A stretch of 64,000 nt of DNA from positions 11,408,001 through 11,472,000 of the forward strand of contig CP075493.1 in the NCBI GenBank assembly GCA_021613535.1. Reading direction: 5' to 3'. Under the pieces are notes generated by a model. It made no database searches. It was not told where the DNA came from and was given only the letters and a program-made list of their open reading frames with translations. The first letter of the stretch is position 1; every line of letters begins with the position of its first letter. Origin of the DNA: Adineta vaga. Its lineage: Eukaryota; Rotifera. Both the position numbers and the translations under genes were made by a program. Of the stretch, positions 49,163 to 60,274 are shown piece after piece.

Positions 49163-50361
49163 TTATGACTCACTTTTAATTTCGAAAAGAGCAACAACAG
49201 GAAAATGATCGGAAGAATAGTTTCGAGATCGAATATCTACTACAGCTATGAATCGAGGCTGTAAATATTGACTATGATCCATTGAATTTTGATATAAAAT
49301 CCAATCAACATGAAATCGGTGTGAAGACCACAGTGAAATCATCTCTGATAAGCTTATCTTTCGACGATCTCTCCATAATTGGTTTAAAACATCGATAATG
49401 AATGAAATTCTTGTCGGTACTCCATGAAGTAATTTAATGCCTGATCCATGAAAAGTAAACAGTATTGATAGGGCAAGTTGAAATGCATAAGTATTGACTA
49501 TTGATCCTAGCCAGCAGTGAAAAGTTGATGAAAATGTATTGGATACACATTCAGATGGCGAAGTTTGCATACTGTCCAAGTATCATATAAAAAATGCGAT
49601 GATGTCAATATATTGTATGTTGTTTGTTTTGGAACGCTATTAAAATCTCCAAATAATAGAACCATAGCTTTCGGATACTTTTCTTGCCATTCCTTGATCG
49701 TTGATCGAATAATTTTTGCTTGTTCTTGACGTGCTTGTTCACTTCTGACATCTAAATGAGTATTAAAAACAAGAATATTCGTAGAGTCAGTATCGTTATT
49801 CAATTTAAATCGTGCGATATTCAATGTTCGCACTCCATGACTATTCCAATCTTTACTTCCAACTACTCGTGGTGATTTCGATAGCCATATGTAATCTTGC
49901 TCCAGTAATGTTATAACTTGAGTATTATATAGGATGGCAACTTTAAAATCCATTTGTGATAAAGGATCTGCAAGATTTTTACTAGCATCATCAGATTGAT
50001 AACCAATGTATTGGTAATATTTTGGTAGCTGGGATTGCCAATGAAGCAATTGATTGGCAAATGGTTCTTGTACACCAAGAATAGATGGTTCCCATTTTCT
50101 GATAGTTTCTGTTAAACGAAAAACTCTTTTGGAAAACTGATTATTTGGATTACGTTCTACTCCATCAAGTCGAATATTAAATGTCATAACAGACAATAAA
50201 CTTTTTTTAATAGATTGATACTTCTTCAGCATTGCCAAATCGTCTTCTTCGGTATAACGAGGAAAGATAAAGAGAAAACTAATTAATAGTACAATTAATA
50301 TTGAAAATAAAATAAGCAGCATGATTATTTTTCTATAAAAACAAAATAATGGTACTATCAC
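49163..50361 (-). CDS. Membrane-anchored endonuclease/exonuclease/phosphatase-fold protein
   Basis: An N-terminal membrane anchor (MLLILFSILIVLLISFLFIF) is followed by an EEP domain: MTFNIRLDG (metal Asn/Asp region), ILGVQEP (catalytic Glu), LVFNTHLD (His), LLFGDFNSVP (Asp/Asn), FHVDWILY and the final YSSDHFPVVALFEI (catalytic Asp-His). The family includes DNase I-like nucleases, sphingomyelinases and inositol phosphatases. Bacterial-like secreted versions with RIDWIL..SDHxPV are common; the substrate is uncertain. The reading frame breaks once at about 49564-49566, where an A-run appears one base short: WTVCK must continue into TSPSECVSNTFSS in the adjacent frame. Everything on both sides fits one protein of about 390 residues, so a consensus error is the simplest reading. 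Confidence 0.75.
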
Positions 50362-50651
50362 AGTTTGCTTATACCCATCTTAAATAGTCGATGGCAGAGT
50401 AATCATACCATTGATATGTACAGTGTCCTGTGTATTTTCGCCACGTCTTGACACGGTTTCAATGACGTATGTGTCTTCATTTATTAGTCATCATAAACCG
50501 ACCAATGAACGAGTAACATGCATTCGGTGAGTCAAAACTCGTCATTCCATTTATTTATTTATTGTTTTTCTTTCGTATGAAAAAAAATGTGAAAGAGACA
50601 TACAATTTAAGGAAAATAACATTTCTTTGTATCAATTGGAAATTCAAATTC

Positions 50652-51227
50652 TCAAGCGGGAATCTCACCTAAATTCCAATCTGAAAATTTTTTCACACTG
50701 GTTAAAACATTTTGTCCAGTACGTAATTCACGTAATATTGTAGTCGTTTTTATTGGTGTATTGTCTGTTTGTCTAATATATAATCGATTATCAACATGAT
50801 ATCCAATAGCTGTTGCATCATATTTGACAGACCATGTTAAACAGGCGCCATCACAATCACTGTCGATGATAATTTCATCGTACGTTTTATTTTCTCCACC
50901 ATATCCACGAACAACGCTAGCCCAATAATCTATATTATCGAGAAAGGCACCACGATTAGCAATACATGGTGGTGATGAATTTAGATTAAACGCATAAGTT
51001 CGACCTTCACTTGGTACATAGACATCTTGATTGTCACTAATTGCTGATGGACTTGCATCAGATGGATATCCTTTTCGTGACAATCGATAAAATTGTTTAT
51101 CAACAGCATAATGTTGTCGTACAGATGCATCGGTTGCAGTCAAACGATATCGAACAGGATTTGGAATTTGACTTGATGTTAAACTTATGAATGATATCAG
51201 CAAGAATGAAATCGTACACATCATCAT
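50652..51227 (-). CDS. Secreted protein of unknown family
   Basis: About 191 residues from the triple methionine at 51227 (signal peptide MMMCTISFLLISFISLTSSQ). An in-frame ATG at 51296 adds a basic leader and is less likely. The mature part has three cysteines (SSPPCIANRG, SDCDGACLTW), one N-glycosylation site near ENKTYDE, and the notable stretch DSDCDGACLTWSVKYDAT. I do not recognise the family; a lipid-binding or ependymin-like beta fold is conceivable but not shown. The frame is intact. The 290 bases before it (50362-50651) hold no other gene. Confidence 0.65.
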   Translation of the reverse strand: MMMCTISFLLISFISLTSSQIPNPVRYRLTATDASVRQHYAVDKQFYRLSRKGYPSDASPSAISDNQDVYVPSEGRTYAFNLNSSPPCIANRGAFLDNIDYWASVVRGYGGENKTYDEIIIDSDCDGACLTWSVKYDATAIGYHVDNRLYIRQTDNTPIKTTTILRELRTGQNVLTSVKKFSDWNLGEIPA

Positions 51228-51296
51228 TATTTGAATTTGCTTCCTTCTTTTTTCATAATAATGTATTGATAAAAACAAAACTTTATATAGTCCCAT

Positions 51297-51783
51297 CTGT
51301 TTTTCCTTTAATTCGTATCATATAACATGCTTTGTCATCGAGAAAATAAGCTCTTTTTTTAGAGAGAAAGAGAAGATGCAAGTAATTATGACTAAGAGCA
51401 CTCTTCTTCTGATAGTCAACAATGACAATGAAATAAATATTGCTCTTAAATCTCTATAAAAAAAAGTAATGATTGAATATTACAACGTTTTTCACTGTTT
51501 TAAAAGAAAAAAGAAAAATTAGTTATGTTTCAACGCAGAGAAAAATGTTGAGAAGCACATCAAAAGAATATAGAAATTGCATTATTTGAGTACAATTACC
51601 CGTAAAGATGATATTATGAAAATTTTCTGTCAACGCATATATACATATACGAATTAATTAATAATAAATGTATCAAAGAAGAAAAAGATCATTTCTTATT
51701 CTTTTCCATTTTTATTTTATTAATCGAACTTTTTTTTGAAACAAAAACTAACTGATATACTAACAAATGACTACTGATCAATA
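51297..51783. other. Intergenic region
   Basis: About 490 AT-rich bases upstream of the secreted unknown and downstream of the ABCG gene, both on the minus strand. No feature was recognised. Confidence 0.4.
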
Positions 51784-53808
51784 CTAATGTTTTCGAAATC
51801 GAACGCCAAGAAATGCAATGATACGCATAACAACGATGAACGCAAATAATACTCCAATACAAATTGGAATACTCAAATAATCAAAACCACGTTCATGAAT
51901 GACAGCTTCTCCATTCAATAAACAAGATTCTGTTTCATTCAATGGATTGTTACATTGAAATTGAAGTCCTTGATATTCATTCAAACTTAAACCAACATAC
52001 GAATATTTAAAATAAGAAAGAGCATCAAGCCATGCAAAATATTTTGGTATTCGTGATGGTGCCAATAGAAAACCACCGAAAAGACGTGATACTTCTAATA
52101 TCATTGGTAAAACAGTTATACTCAAATCTGTTGTTTTACATAGAGTCGAAATCATCAATGCAATCGATGTTGATGTCATCGAACAGAGAACAATGAATAG
52201 CATGAATAAAAAGAATTTGCTAACTGTTGCTTGAAAACCAACAAGAAAATAGACAATACATGACTAAATAGAAAAAGGGATATCTCTTATATATCTTAAT
52301 CTTTTGTTTTAACTTACAAATATAATCGGTACTGGTAGTTGAACGAGTGTATCAATGATAATTTTAGCTAAAAAATAGGCGCTAGCATAATAAGTTCCAG
52401 ATGCTCGTTCACGTAACGTTAATGTTCGTTCAATAGGAAACGAATTGATAATCATTAATGCAGCAAATAAACTTTGATTAACGATACAACTGAAAAGAAT
52501 TGATTCACGACGAAAAACACCTCTTTGAGTATTATCTATTCGGAAGAAAACTATTCCGATAAGGACACCCATGATAATTGATTGAATTAGTGAAACGAGA
52601 ATAACATGGAATTGACGTTGTTGTTGTTGAAAATTTCGTTGAAGAAGTATCTGGATTTGTTTCTTCAACCATGGCGGTTGTAATGGTAAATTATTCATTT
52701 GAATGTGACGTTGATGAAAACCCATATCCAGATCAATATTAATCGATGGATGTACAGCAAGAATAGCTTCATCAATATTATTCTTCGTTAGTGAAACAAC
52801 ATCTAATAGATGATCAGCAGGATTCGTATACAATGGACATGGAAAACCTGCTTGTTGAAATGTATCCTACAGAAGAAGAAAGAAATTTCAATCGCAATCC
52901 ATAAGATCACTTGCTATAATTTACCGTCACTTTTCTCTTGATCCTTGATAAATAATGTGACCAGATCGAAGTAAAATAATTGAATCGAATAAATTGAAAA
53001 TTTTTGATTGTGGCTGATGAATGGAACAAACAATAGTTATCGATTGTTTATGAAATTTTCCATGCGATAGCTCATAGAGCATTTGAAGAAGGTCAAATGC
53101 TGCAACTGAATCTAAACCGGTAGTTGGTTCATCAAGAAAAAGTAATTGTGGTCGACTAATTAATTGCATTCCAACACACAATCGTTTTCTTTCGCTTCCA
53201 GAAATACCTTGTTTTAAAGATGAACCAATTCTTCGATCATGTACATCATCTAAACCGAGATCTTTTATGATAGATTCAACACGAGTTTGTCGTTCTTCAT
53301 TTGTTAATGTTCTAGGAAGACGCAATTTAGCTGTATACATTAATGTTTCTTCTATGGTCAATTCACCATTGAGAAGATCGTCTTGCATCACATAACCAGC
53401 AATACGTTTCAATTCTGCATTATTATATGGAGCACCATTGAGATGCATTTCACCTTGAACTGTTGTATTGACATCCAAACGACATGCTAATGTATTCAAG
53501 AGTGTTGATTTACCTGAACCCGATGGTCCTTTTTTGAAAACGAATCAAAATGAATGATTAGCAAAGATTGAAGTAAATAATTCTTACTTACCCATAACAG
53601 CCCACAATCCACCATTGATCACTCCATTAAGATTATGAAGAAGAATCTTTCGATTAGATCGACATCTTTGAAAGAATTCTTTTCGTTTATTTCCTCGTGT
53701 CTCAACTAAAAGATTTTTCCAAACAAGAATCGTTCTACTACTACTACTTGATTCATCGATGTCAATAACTGTTTCATTATTTTCTTCGATTGATACTATC
53801 GACTTCAT
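51784..53808 (-). CDS. ABCG/White-type half ABC transporter
   Basis: There are four minus-strand exons: 53592-53808, about 52924-53528, about 52315-52864, and 51784 to about 52263. The nucleotide-binding domain comes first: Walker A GPSGSGKST (its first Gly is split by an intron), Q-loop GYVMQDDLL, signature ISGSERKRLCVGMQL, Walker B QLLFLDEPTTGLD and H-loop CSIHQPQ. About six membrane segments follow, with the ABCG-typical NPADHLLD linker and the extracellular loop cysteines (FQCNNPLNETESCLL). Half-transporters dimerise and export lipids, sterols or xenobiotics. The signature has Ser for the second Gly of SGGE. Just before the second intron the frame fails by one base in an A-run (52929-52936, where SREK must continue to VTDTFQQAG). 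Given the conservation on both sides, this is probably a consensus error. Confidence 0.85.
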
Positions 53809-55013
53809 AATAATCTAAAGAGAAAAAAACAAAATCATTCTTATCAAGGTACTTGATATTTTGTACTTTGTCCTCGATCAGGTCGATCATATTTACATTT
53901 ATATCTCTTGTACTTGAAATATAAGTATTTCAAAAACTATATGATAATACACAAAGTTTTTAACTGCTCAGTCGATCAGGACAATGACTATCGTAATATG
54001 TATGTCAATATGCATATTACTCTCACATAATATCACATTCATTCATCAATGCAGCTATGAACATCAAGAATGTCCTTTATATGAAAAATATCATCATATA
54101 CACATTTTTTCGTCTTTTCTTTTTCTTTTCTCTTTATTCTTCGTATGTGACATAAGCAAAGCTACAGTATATACCGATGATATAACGATGCTCTATTGCT
54201 CTTTTACTTTGTCGTTGTGTTCATCAGAAATTATTGGTGCAAAATTTCATTATCACTACATCTTTTGTAATAATTTTTACATAAAAATATGTTGAAATTC
54301 ATCTGTGTTATATTAATGTTCTTTTCTTTATCTAAAGCTCAACTTAGTGGACTTTAAGCAACTGTAATGCGTGTCCAATCGTTAAAATAATTGCTATATG
54401 CTCAATATGCACAGAGTACATGTTATTACCAGATGACCAAGTTTCTACAGACAGACGGACAGGAAATTCTGTTTGTTAAATGTAGACAAGTTTCACCAGA
54501 TTAGTTTCTCTTAATAATTATTATGGGATAAACCGGGAATGAATTGAACTTTAGATGAAGAATCGGTGCCTAATCAAACGTCGATTCTTATTTCATTATT
54601 TTCCACAATGCGAGAGTTTGAGTGCGAGCTTGATAGTATAGATTTATTCTTCATTCATATATATACTTCATAAAATTTAGTCTTTTCATAGAAAGATAAC
54701 AATTCAATGAAAATCTAGGTCAAACTTTTATTATAGATCTGTAGTTGAAAGTTTCTTATGTATTTAGTCGAAAGTAAAGTAGTGATAGTTTGAATAGTAT
54801 AGAGCATGATATTGGTATGAAATAAAAGAAAAAAACAGAAGTTCTGGAATATTTAACTTGAAGAAATCAACGATATCCGCACAAAATATCATGTTATGCT
54901 TGTATACTGCCAAACGATCAATGAAAGATTGTGTACTCACCATTATGTAGCGTTCATTCAAGCCAATGGCAGTAATCTTTTCGTCAGATCTACATGTTAT
55001 ATTCTATTTTGCG
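53809..55013. other. 1.2 kb intergenic region
   Basis: A 103-residue plus-strand frame (53984-54295) is low-complexity and hydrophobic with no support. Otherwise only AT-rich sequence is seen. Confidence 0.4.
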
Positions 55014-55462
55014 TTTTCTAGGTTTTAATGTAATAGAGTCATTACTTTCTATTGGTGCTGATGTTGTCTGAATATCAGCCGGTTTCAAGTTCAGTTAAAT
55101 CTGTTTCAAAATAATTATCATTTTCTCGAAAGGATGTTATTTTCCTAGTCAATTCATCACATTCACGTTCCATTTCAGCAACGATTAGTTGATGAACTTG
55201 CTGTCGAGTATTTTCGGCTGTTTCGATTACCGTTTGCAACATTGATTTTTCCCAATCATTAATCGTCGTTAAGTATTGCTTTGTCAATATTACGGGTAAC
55301 TCCGCCATACGCGAACGAAAAATATCTCTCTGTTCAGCAATACTATCAAGCTTGTTATTTAGTGCTTGGCCATGTTCGACATAATGAGATAGACAGACTG
55401 ACTGTCGACATCCTTCACATACATGTTGCACATTTATTCATTGTTCCTTTGCTCGATGCCAT
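55014..55462 (-). pseudogene. B-box zinc finger/coiled-coil fragment
   Basis: From about 55462 the minus strand reads MASSKGTMNKC, then after a frame change HVCEGCRQSVCLSHYVEHGQ, a B-box-like zinc module. A coiled coil follows (LDSIAEQRDIFRSRMAELP to MERECDELTRKITSF), and after another frame change near 55076 PADIQTTSAPIESNDSITLK. In bdelloids this module normally precedes NHL beta-propeller repeats (family knowledge). No NHL sequence follows here, so this looks like a truncated, twice frame-shifted remnant. Confidence 0.5.
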
Positions 55463-55499
55463 TATAAATCACAGCAGAATTGAAATATGCTTATACGTT

Positions 55500-56319
55500 T
55501 AAATTTGTGTATTTTTCTCTGTTAAACACATTGCGGACGCGTTTAGCGCTGAAAATATTTCTACTTCAACTGTTTACTCACGAATGAGAGAGAAAAGAAT
55601 AATCTTACAACACAACTACACACAATAATTTTATGTGCTAAGTATGAAGAGAACGTTAGTTGACTTTAATTTCTGGAAAAAAAATATGTATAGAAAGACA
55701 AGTAAACTCGGTATATCAAAGATATGAATTGATCTATTAAGCCATCGTTATTGAAATCAGAGTTTATTCGTACATTAGTCAAATAAAGAAATATCAATAT
55801 TCTCATAATACACAGATGTCCAATACAATCCAAATCATATAGATGTGGAAAATTATTCGAAAATCATTATTATTTTTCTTTTTTCTTAGCTAAAATGTTC
55901 ACTGTTGATACATATTCCGAATATATATAATTACTATATCATTGTCAAATTAAGAGCTTAACGATGTTTATTTCAAGCATGTAAATTATTACATTTTGTA
56001 ATTATATTCAGAGAAAAACCATAAAACATCGAAAAAAGTGTATTTTTCCCATTAATAGCTTTTCCTGTTATATTAACAGCTAAAATATCATGGCAATGCA
56101 TACTTGAAAAAGAAGTCTATTATTCTTTCATATTACCAATTTCAAAAGTTCATTTTATTTGTTGTTTATCATCATTATATGCGCATAAGATATGGTAGTT
56201 GTTATCTCAAACTTTTCCATTCACAGAAAATGTTCATGTATATTCATCAAAAATATAAATAATTTTGTTCTAGTTTGGTTATAAATTATAACTATCTCCA
56301 AAATAGTTATCATCTTATC
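55500..56319. other. AT-rich intergenic region
   Basis: About 820 bases with no supported gene upstream of the stalked surface-protein gene. Confidence 0.4.
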
Positions 56320-57732
56320 ATATGACTATGAAACGTTCTACAAAAAATATAGTGATATATGTATCAATTGGTATCATAGTAACGGTAGCTGCTCTTGCAG
56401 TAATTATATTTACTGTATGGAAAAATAATAAAAGTGAAATAAAAAGTAAGATTTTTCCAACTGTTATCTGATGAACATTTATTTCCTCATTTTGTTTCTT
56501 TTTTTTGTCGAAATACTTCGTACGAATCATCTTCTCTACTTAAATATGAATTTATAGGATCTACAGTAAAAAGCACCACGACTAGAGTAACAACTCTTAC
56601 TACTGTTAGTCGTCTTACAACACTACCCTCCACAAGTACCATTGATACTACGACAAGAGGTTTGTTACTTGATTTTCGTACCAACACTAGTAATTCAGGT
56701 TTCTTAGTTATGACTCTCTTTTGAACAAAATCTACATACTATTACTGTTCTTCAATAAAAATTGACGTCATTTTTCATAAATTTTTATTTTATTATTTTA
56801 CTAGTTACATCACCTATAATAGTAACTGAATATTCGTCGGCCTTAACTAGATCTAGTCAAAAAATATGCGATGCAATGAATTGTGAAAACAATTATCGGT
56901 TTTTTCAAGCTCTTGAACTGACTGTACCTGTAGCAGGTAACTATACTATCGAATCCGTTAGTGCTATGGATACAGATGGTTATCTGTACACCAATGATTT
57001 TGATTCCTCCTATATGGGTTTAAACGAGCTCGCATATGATGATGATACCGCCGGCAATGGACAATTTTTAATCACACAATACCTTCAGACGTCAGTACGG
57101 TATATTGTGGTACTATCAAACGTACGCAGAAATATGACAGGAACTTACAAGATCATATTTAGTGGTTTAGGATCGATCAATCTGTCTCCAATAAATGTAA
57201 CAGGTAAGAATCTCATCTACTTAGAATACAAAAAGTAACTACAACACATTGAAGTGCTCGTTAAATATTAAATTTAACATAATAATCACTAAGTTATTGT
57301 AGAGAAACACTCTTCTCATATTATTTCTTCTATTTGATTAGGAAGTCCATTGAGTTTATCGTGCTCATCACACTTAACTATTGACAATCCAAAATTCCGT
57401 CGACCATATTCTTCGTCATCATCATCATTTTATTACACTGCACTGAATATCAATGTGAGTATCAGTGGATATTATAGAATATCATCCTATAGTTATATCT
57501 GGATACGTATGGATACATTTATAGCAACAGTTTTAATCCTTCGATGCCGTCGCAAAATATTATACTATCAGACGATGATACGGGTGGCTATACAGAATTC
57601 TTATTGAGCTTATTTATTAGTACGACAGCAAAATATATATTAGTTGCTACAACATATCATCCCAACAAAACAGGTTCACTTTATATCTTTACAAATGATG
57701 CACAATCTATCAATTTCATTCCCAGACCATGA
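56320..57732 (+). CDS. Type II membrane protein with Thr-rich stalk and two PPC-like domains
   Basis: There are four exons: 56320-56440, about 56561-56661, about 56805-57204 and about 57342-57732. A short cytosolic start precedes one membrane segment (IVIYVSIGIIVTVAALAVII). A Thr/Ser-rich stalk (KSTTTRVTTLTTVSRLTTLP) follows, then two similar beta domains. The first has NYTIESVSAMDTDGYLYTN, LAYDDDTAGNG and MTGTYKIIFSG. The second has GYYRISSYSYIW, ILSDDDTGGYTEF and KTGSLYIFTND. The aspartate-rich turn and closing TGxYxI are typical of bacterial pre-peptidase C-terminal (PPC) type domains, often calcium- or glycan-related. The second domain has a one-base frame loss in a T-run at 57518-57520. 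Function is unknown; a cell-surface role is inferred. Confidence 0.6.
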
Positions 57733-58939
57733 TTCGAAAAATACAACTTCTAGCATTCACTGAACTAGTCGTTTCTATAACTTTTCACAAAAAAATAATC
57801 GCATGTAAATTTAAATTAATCTTTTCATATTTCTTCACACAATAAATATTATATATCACTGTTCAATTACTTATAGAGTAAATATTCTAATACTATTCTA
57901 TAAAAATTAATTGTATGTCCTCACAAAGAATTTGTTTCACTTGAGAAAACAAATAATACATAATATAATCATTTTTCTCTATAAAATAAGAAAAATTTTC
58001 ATTATATTTCAAGTAGTTTTATGATATATCAATAATTGCTAACAAAAACGACAGTTAATTGAGTAACATATATATACACACTTTCGATATGAAGAGTAAA
58101 TACAATTGCATCGCTGCATATTAATCGAAGAAGAAAATTAATTTATTTCAACTACATAGATTATTGACATGAGACTTAGACAAGGGGGTGAATCGAACAT
58201 ATATATTCGTTTTGTCTATGAGTCCAATAAGAAATATATTACGTTTCTTTATTTGTATAAGAATCTTTGTATTGAGATATATGTGTTATCATTAGACGAC
58301 GAGCTAGAGTAATGATTTTGATTAGAAAGAGTTTCCATCGAAGTAAATCTATGTTTACCTCATTTGAATAATTAGTTAGGATTAATGATAGTGCTCATCA
58401 AAAACGGAATGATCAACTAAGAGAAAAATATTTTGTCCATAATTTGTATTCTTTCAAGTATTTTCCTATAAAACTGAGTTACAATCCAAAATTTAAATCA
58501 AAAACAGTAAAGCTTACTTTTGAATTAAATAATGAAAGCGAAGTATAAAAACATTTCTTTGTCGAGAAAGAACTTTCATTTTAAACACTGCTCATAATAA
58601 AAGATTATTTAAATACAACTGTAATGATTATTCCAATTCGATTTACTATGCGATGCTTTTTGTCAATTTTAACTTTTGTATGTAGATGTAGAACTATTTT
58701 CATGCCATTTCGTCTTTAATAGTTTCTTCTTTTGCTGTTCTTATTATTTCAAAGTACTTTTTTTCGTTTGAAATTTAATAAAAAGAAAAACATTTTACAA
58801 GAAAAGAAAAGAAAAGAAAAGACTTGTTGTATGAATGTTCTTTCAAAATATTAAAGGATGGAAAAAAAATGAAATCTGCCCCATGTGAAAATCACGAAGA
58901 AATTCCATTTAGATCTTTTTTCAATAAAATATAATTAAA
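57733..58939. other. 1.2 kb AT-rich intergenic region with a GAAAA repeat
   Basis: No gene was recognised. It contains a pentanucleotide repeat near its end and probably the promoter of the fucosyltransferase-like gene. Confidence 0.45.
58800..58822. repeat. (GAAAA)n minisatellite
   Basis: Four to five tandem GAAAA units lie about 120 bases upstream of the next start codon. Confidence 0.8.
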
Positions 58940-59944
58940 ATGGTTGATTGGATCAAATTACTAAAATTTCTACCATTATTAATCGTCATTATTCCTCTTT
59001 GTTTCGTATACAATCAATCGTACATAAATATAAAAGTATCAATTCAACAAAATTGTTCTTGTGCATTTGACTGTATTTCTTCTTGTCAAATATCTAACAA
59101 TCCACAACGTACATTGATGTACATTATTTGGGGTAAAGGTGGATATTGTAGCGAAATGAATCAATTATTATTAGCATTTGCGTATAGTGTATACACCGAA
59201 CGACATTTTATCATTGATGATCGAAAATGGAATTATGGAAAGTTTTCGAATTATTTTCATTTACCATTATCACAATATTATCCTCATTCAAATCGTGTTT
59301 ATCTTGGTAAAAATGATAGTGAAAATGACTTCATAGATCATGCCCAGACAACACGTACCGGTAATATATTAAATCGCTTTTGGATTGCTTCATTAAAAGT
59401 TCAATCTTTACAAAATATTCGTTATGTTACTCATTATCTATGGAAATCCTTATCAAATGAATCATATCAATTTATTGAAAAACATCGAATCAAACATCTA
59501 TCAAACTATATCGGTATTCATGTTCGACGAGGAGATAAATTGATTAAAGAAGCTCGTGAAATACCATTGATGGAATATATTACATTAATTGAAGGAATAT
59601 TAAATCGAAAGAGAAAAATGTATTATATCTTTGTTGCATCAGATGATCATACAGTAATTGAAGAATTACGTGAATTGAAACCAGAATGGAATTTTATAGG
59701 TATAAATCGAAAGAAACATCGACGAATAAATACGACAGGTCATGATCAACAAAATTTTAATCAATTATCAAAAAAAGATAAAATTTTTGAAACACGTTTA
59801 TTTATGTGTGAATTACAAATGTTAAAGTATGCAAAATATGTTTTATGTGGAATGTCATCAAATGTTTGTCGTTTTATACAAGCTCTAAGACATCAAAATT
59901 CATCGACTCTTATTTCATTAGATCAACGATGGCGTTCTACCTAA
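58940..59944 (+). CDS. GT23-type alpha-fucosyltransferase-like, type II membrane protein
   Basis: A single-exon protein of 334 residues. An N-terminal signal anchor (LLKFLPLLIVIIPLCFVY) predicts Golgi residence. Cysteine pairs follow (NCSCAFDCISSC), then WGKGGYCSEMNQLLLAFAYS and the donor-binding GIHVRRGDKL at about residue 192, the hallmark of alpha-1,6-fucosyltransferases (FUT8/NodZ group, H-V-R-R-x-D-K). ASDDHTVIEELRE and the closing YVLCGMSSNVCRFIQAL match the end of the GT-B fold. It is shorter than FUT8 (575 residues) and lacks its coiled coil and SH3 part. The acceptor is unknown. The frame is intact and intronless. Confidence 0.82.
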   Translation: MVDWIKLLKFLPLLIVIIPLCFVYNQSYINIKVSIQQNCSCAFDCISSCQISNNPQRTLMYIIWGKGGYCSEMNQLLLAFAYSVYTERHFIIDDRKWNYGKFSNYFHLPLSQYYPHSNRVYLGKNDSENDFIDHAQTTRTGNILNRFWIASLKVQSLQNIRYVTHYLWKSLSNESYQFIEKHRIKHLSNYIGIHVRRGDKLIKEAREIPLMEYITLIEGILNRKRKMYYIFVASDDHTVIEELRELKPEWNFIGINRKKHRRINTTGHDQQNFNQLSKKDKIFETRLFMCELQMLKYAKYVLCGMSSNVCRFIQALRHQNSSTLISLDQRWRST

Positions 59945-60274
59945 GAATATTATGATCAAAACGTTTAGTTAGGTTTTTATTTATCGTGATGTTCTTTACC
60001 TTTTCGTTTGTTTAACCTTTGGTAATTTAGTTGCTTAAATGAATTCTAAAATGTGTCTAGGTCAACTTCGAATTTTCAATCATGTTATTGCTACGCATAC
60101 AGAACTATTTCATTCTTTTAACAATACCGTTCGAAAAAAATAGTGGTGGTAGAGTTTTATTTCATACTTCGGATCAAGATGGAATGGTTAATCGACTTAA
60201 AAAAATGATGCTCTTTGTCAAACTGAAATCACGAGTGCCAAAGATGAACAATAAAGTATTCGAAAGAGAAATGT
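59945..60274. other. Convergent intergenic region
   Basis: About 330 bases between two converging genes. A 75-residue plus frame (60082-60309) runs into the end of the minus-strand gene and has no support. Confidence 0.4.

Noticed and set aside
53984-54295. 103-residue plus-strand hydrophobic frame with a signal-like start
   Set aside because: Composition is that of translated AT-rich intergenic sequence (His/Ile/Ser/Phe runs), with no conserved motif or neighbouring exon.
58175-58200. Possible minus-strand tRNA T-arm (GTTCGATTC followed by ACCCCC)
   Set aside because: The bases before the loop do not pair with those after it, and no other arms were found.
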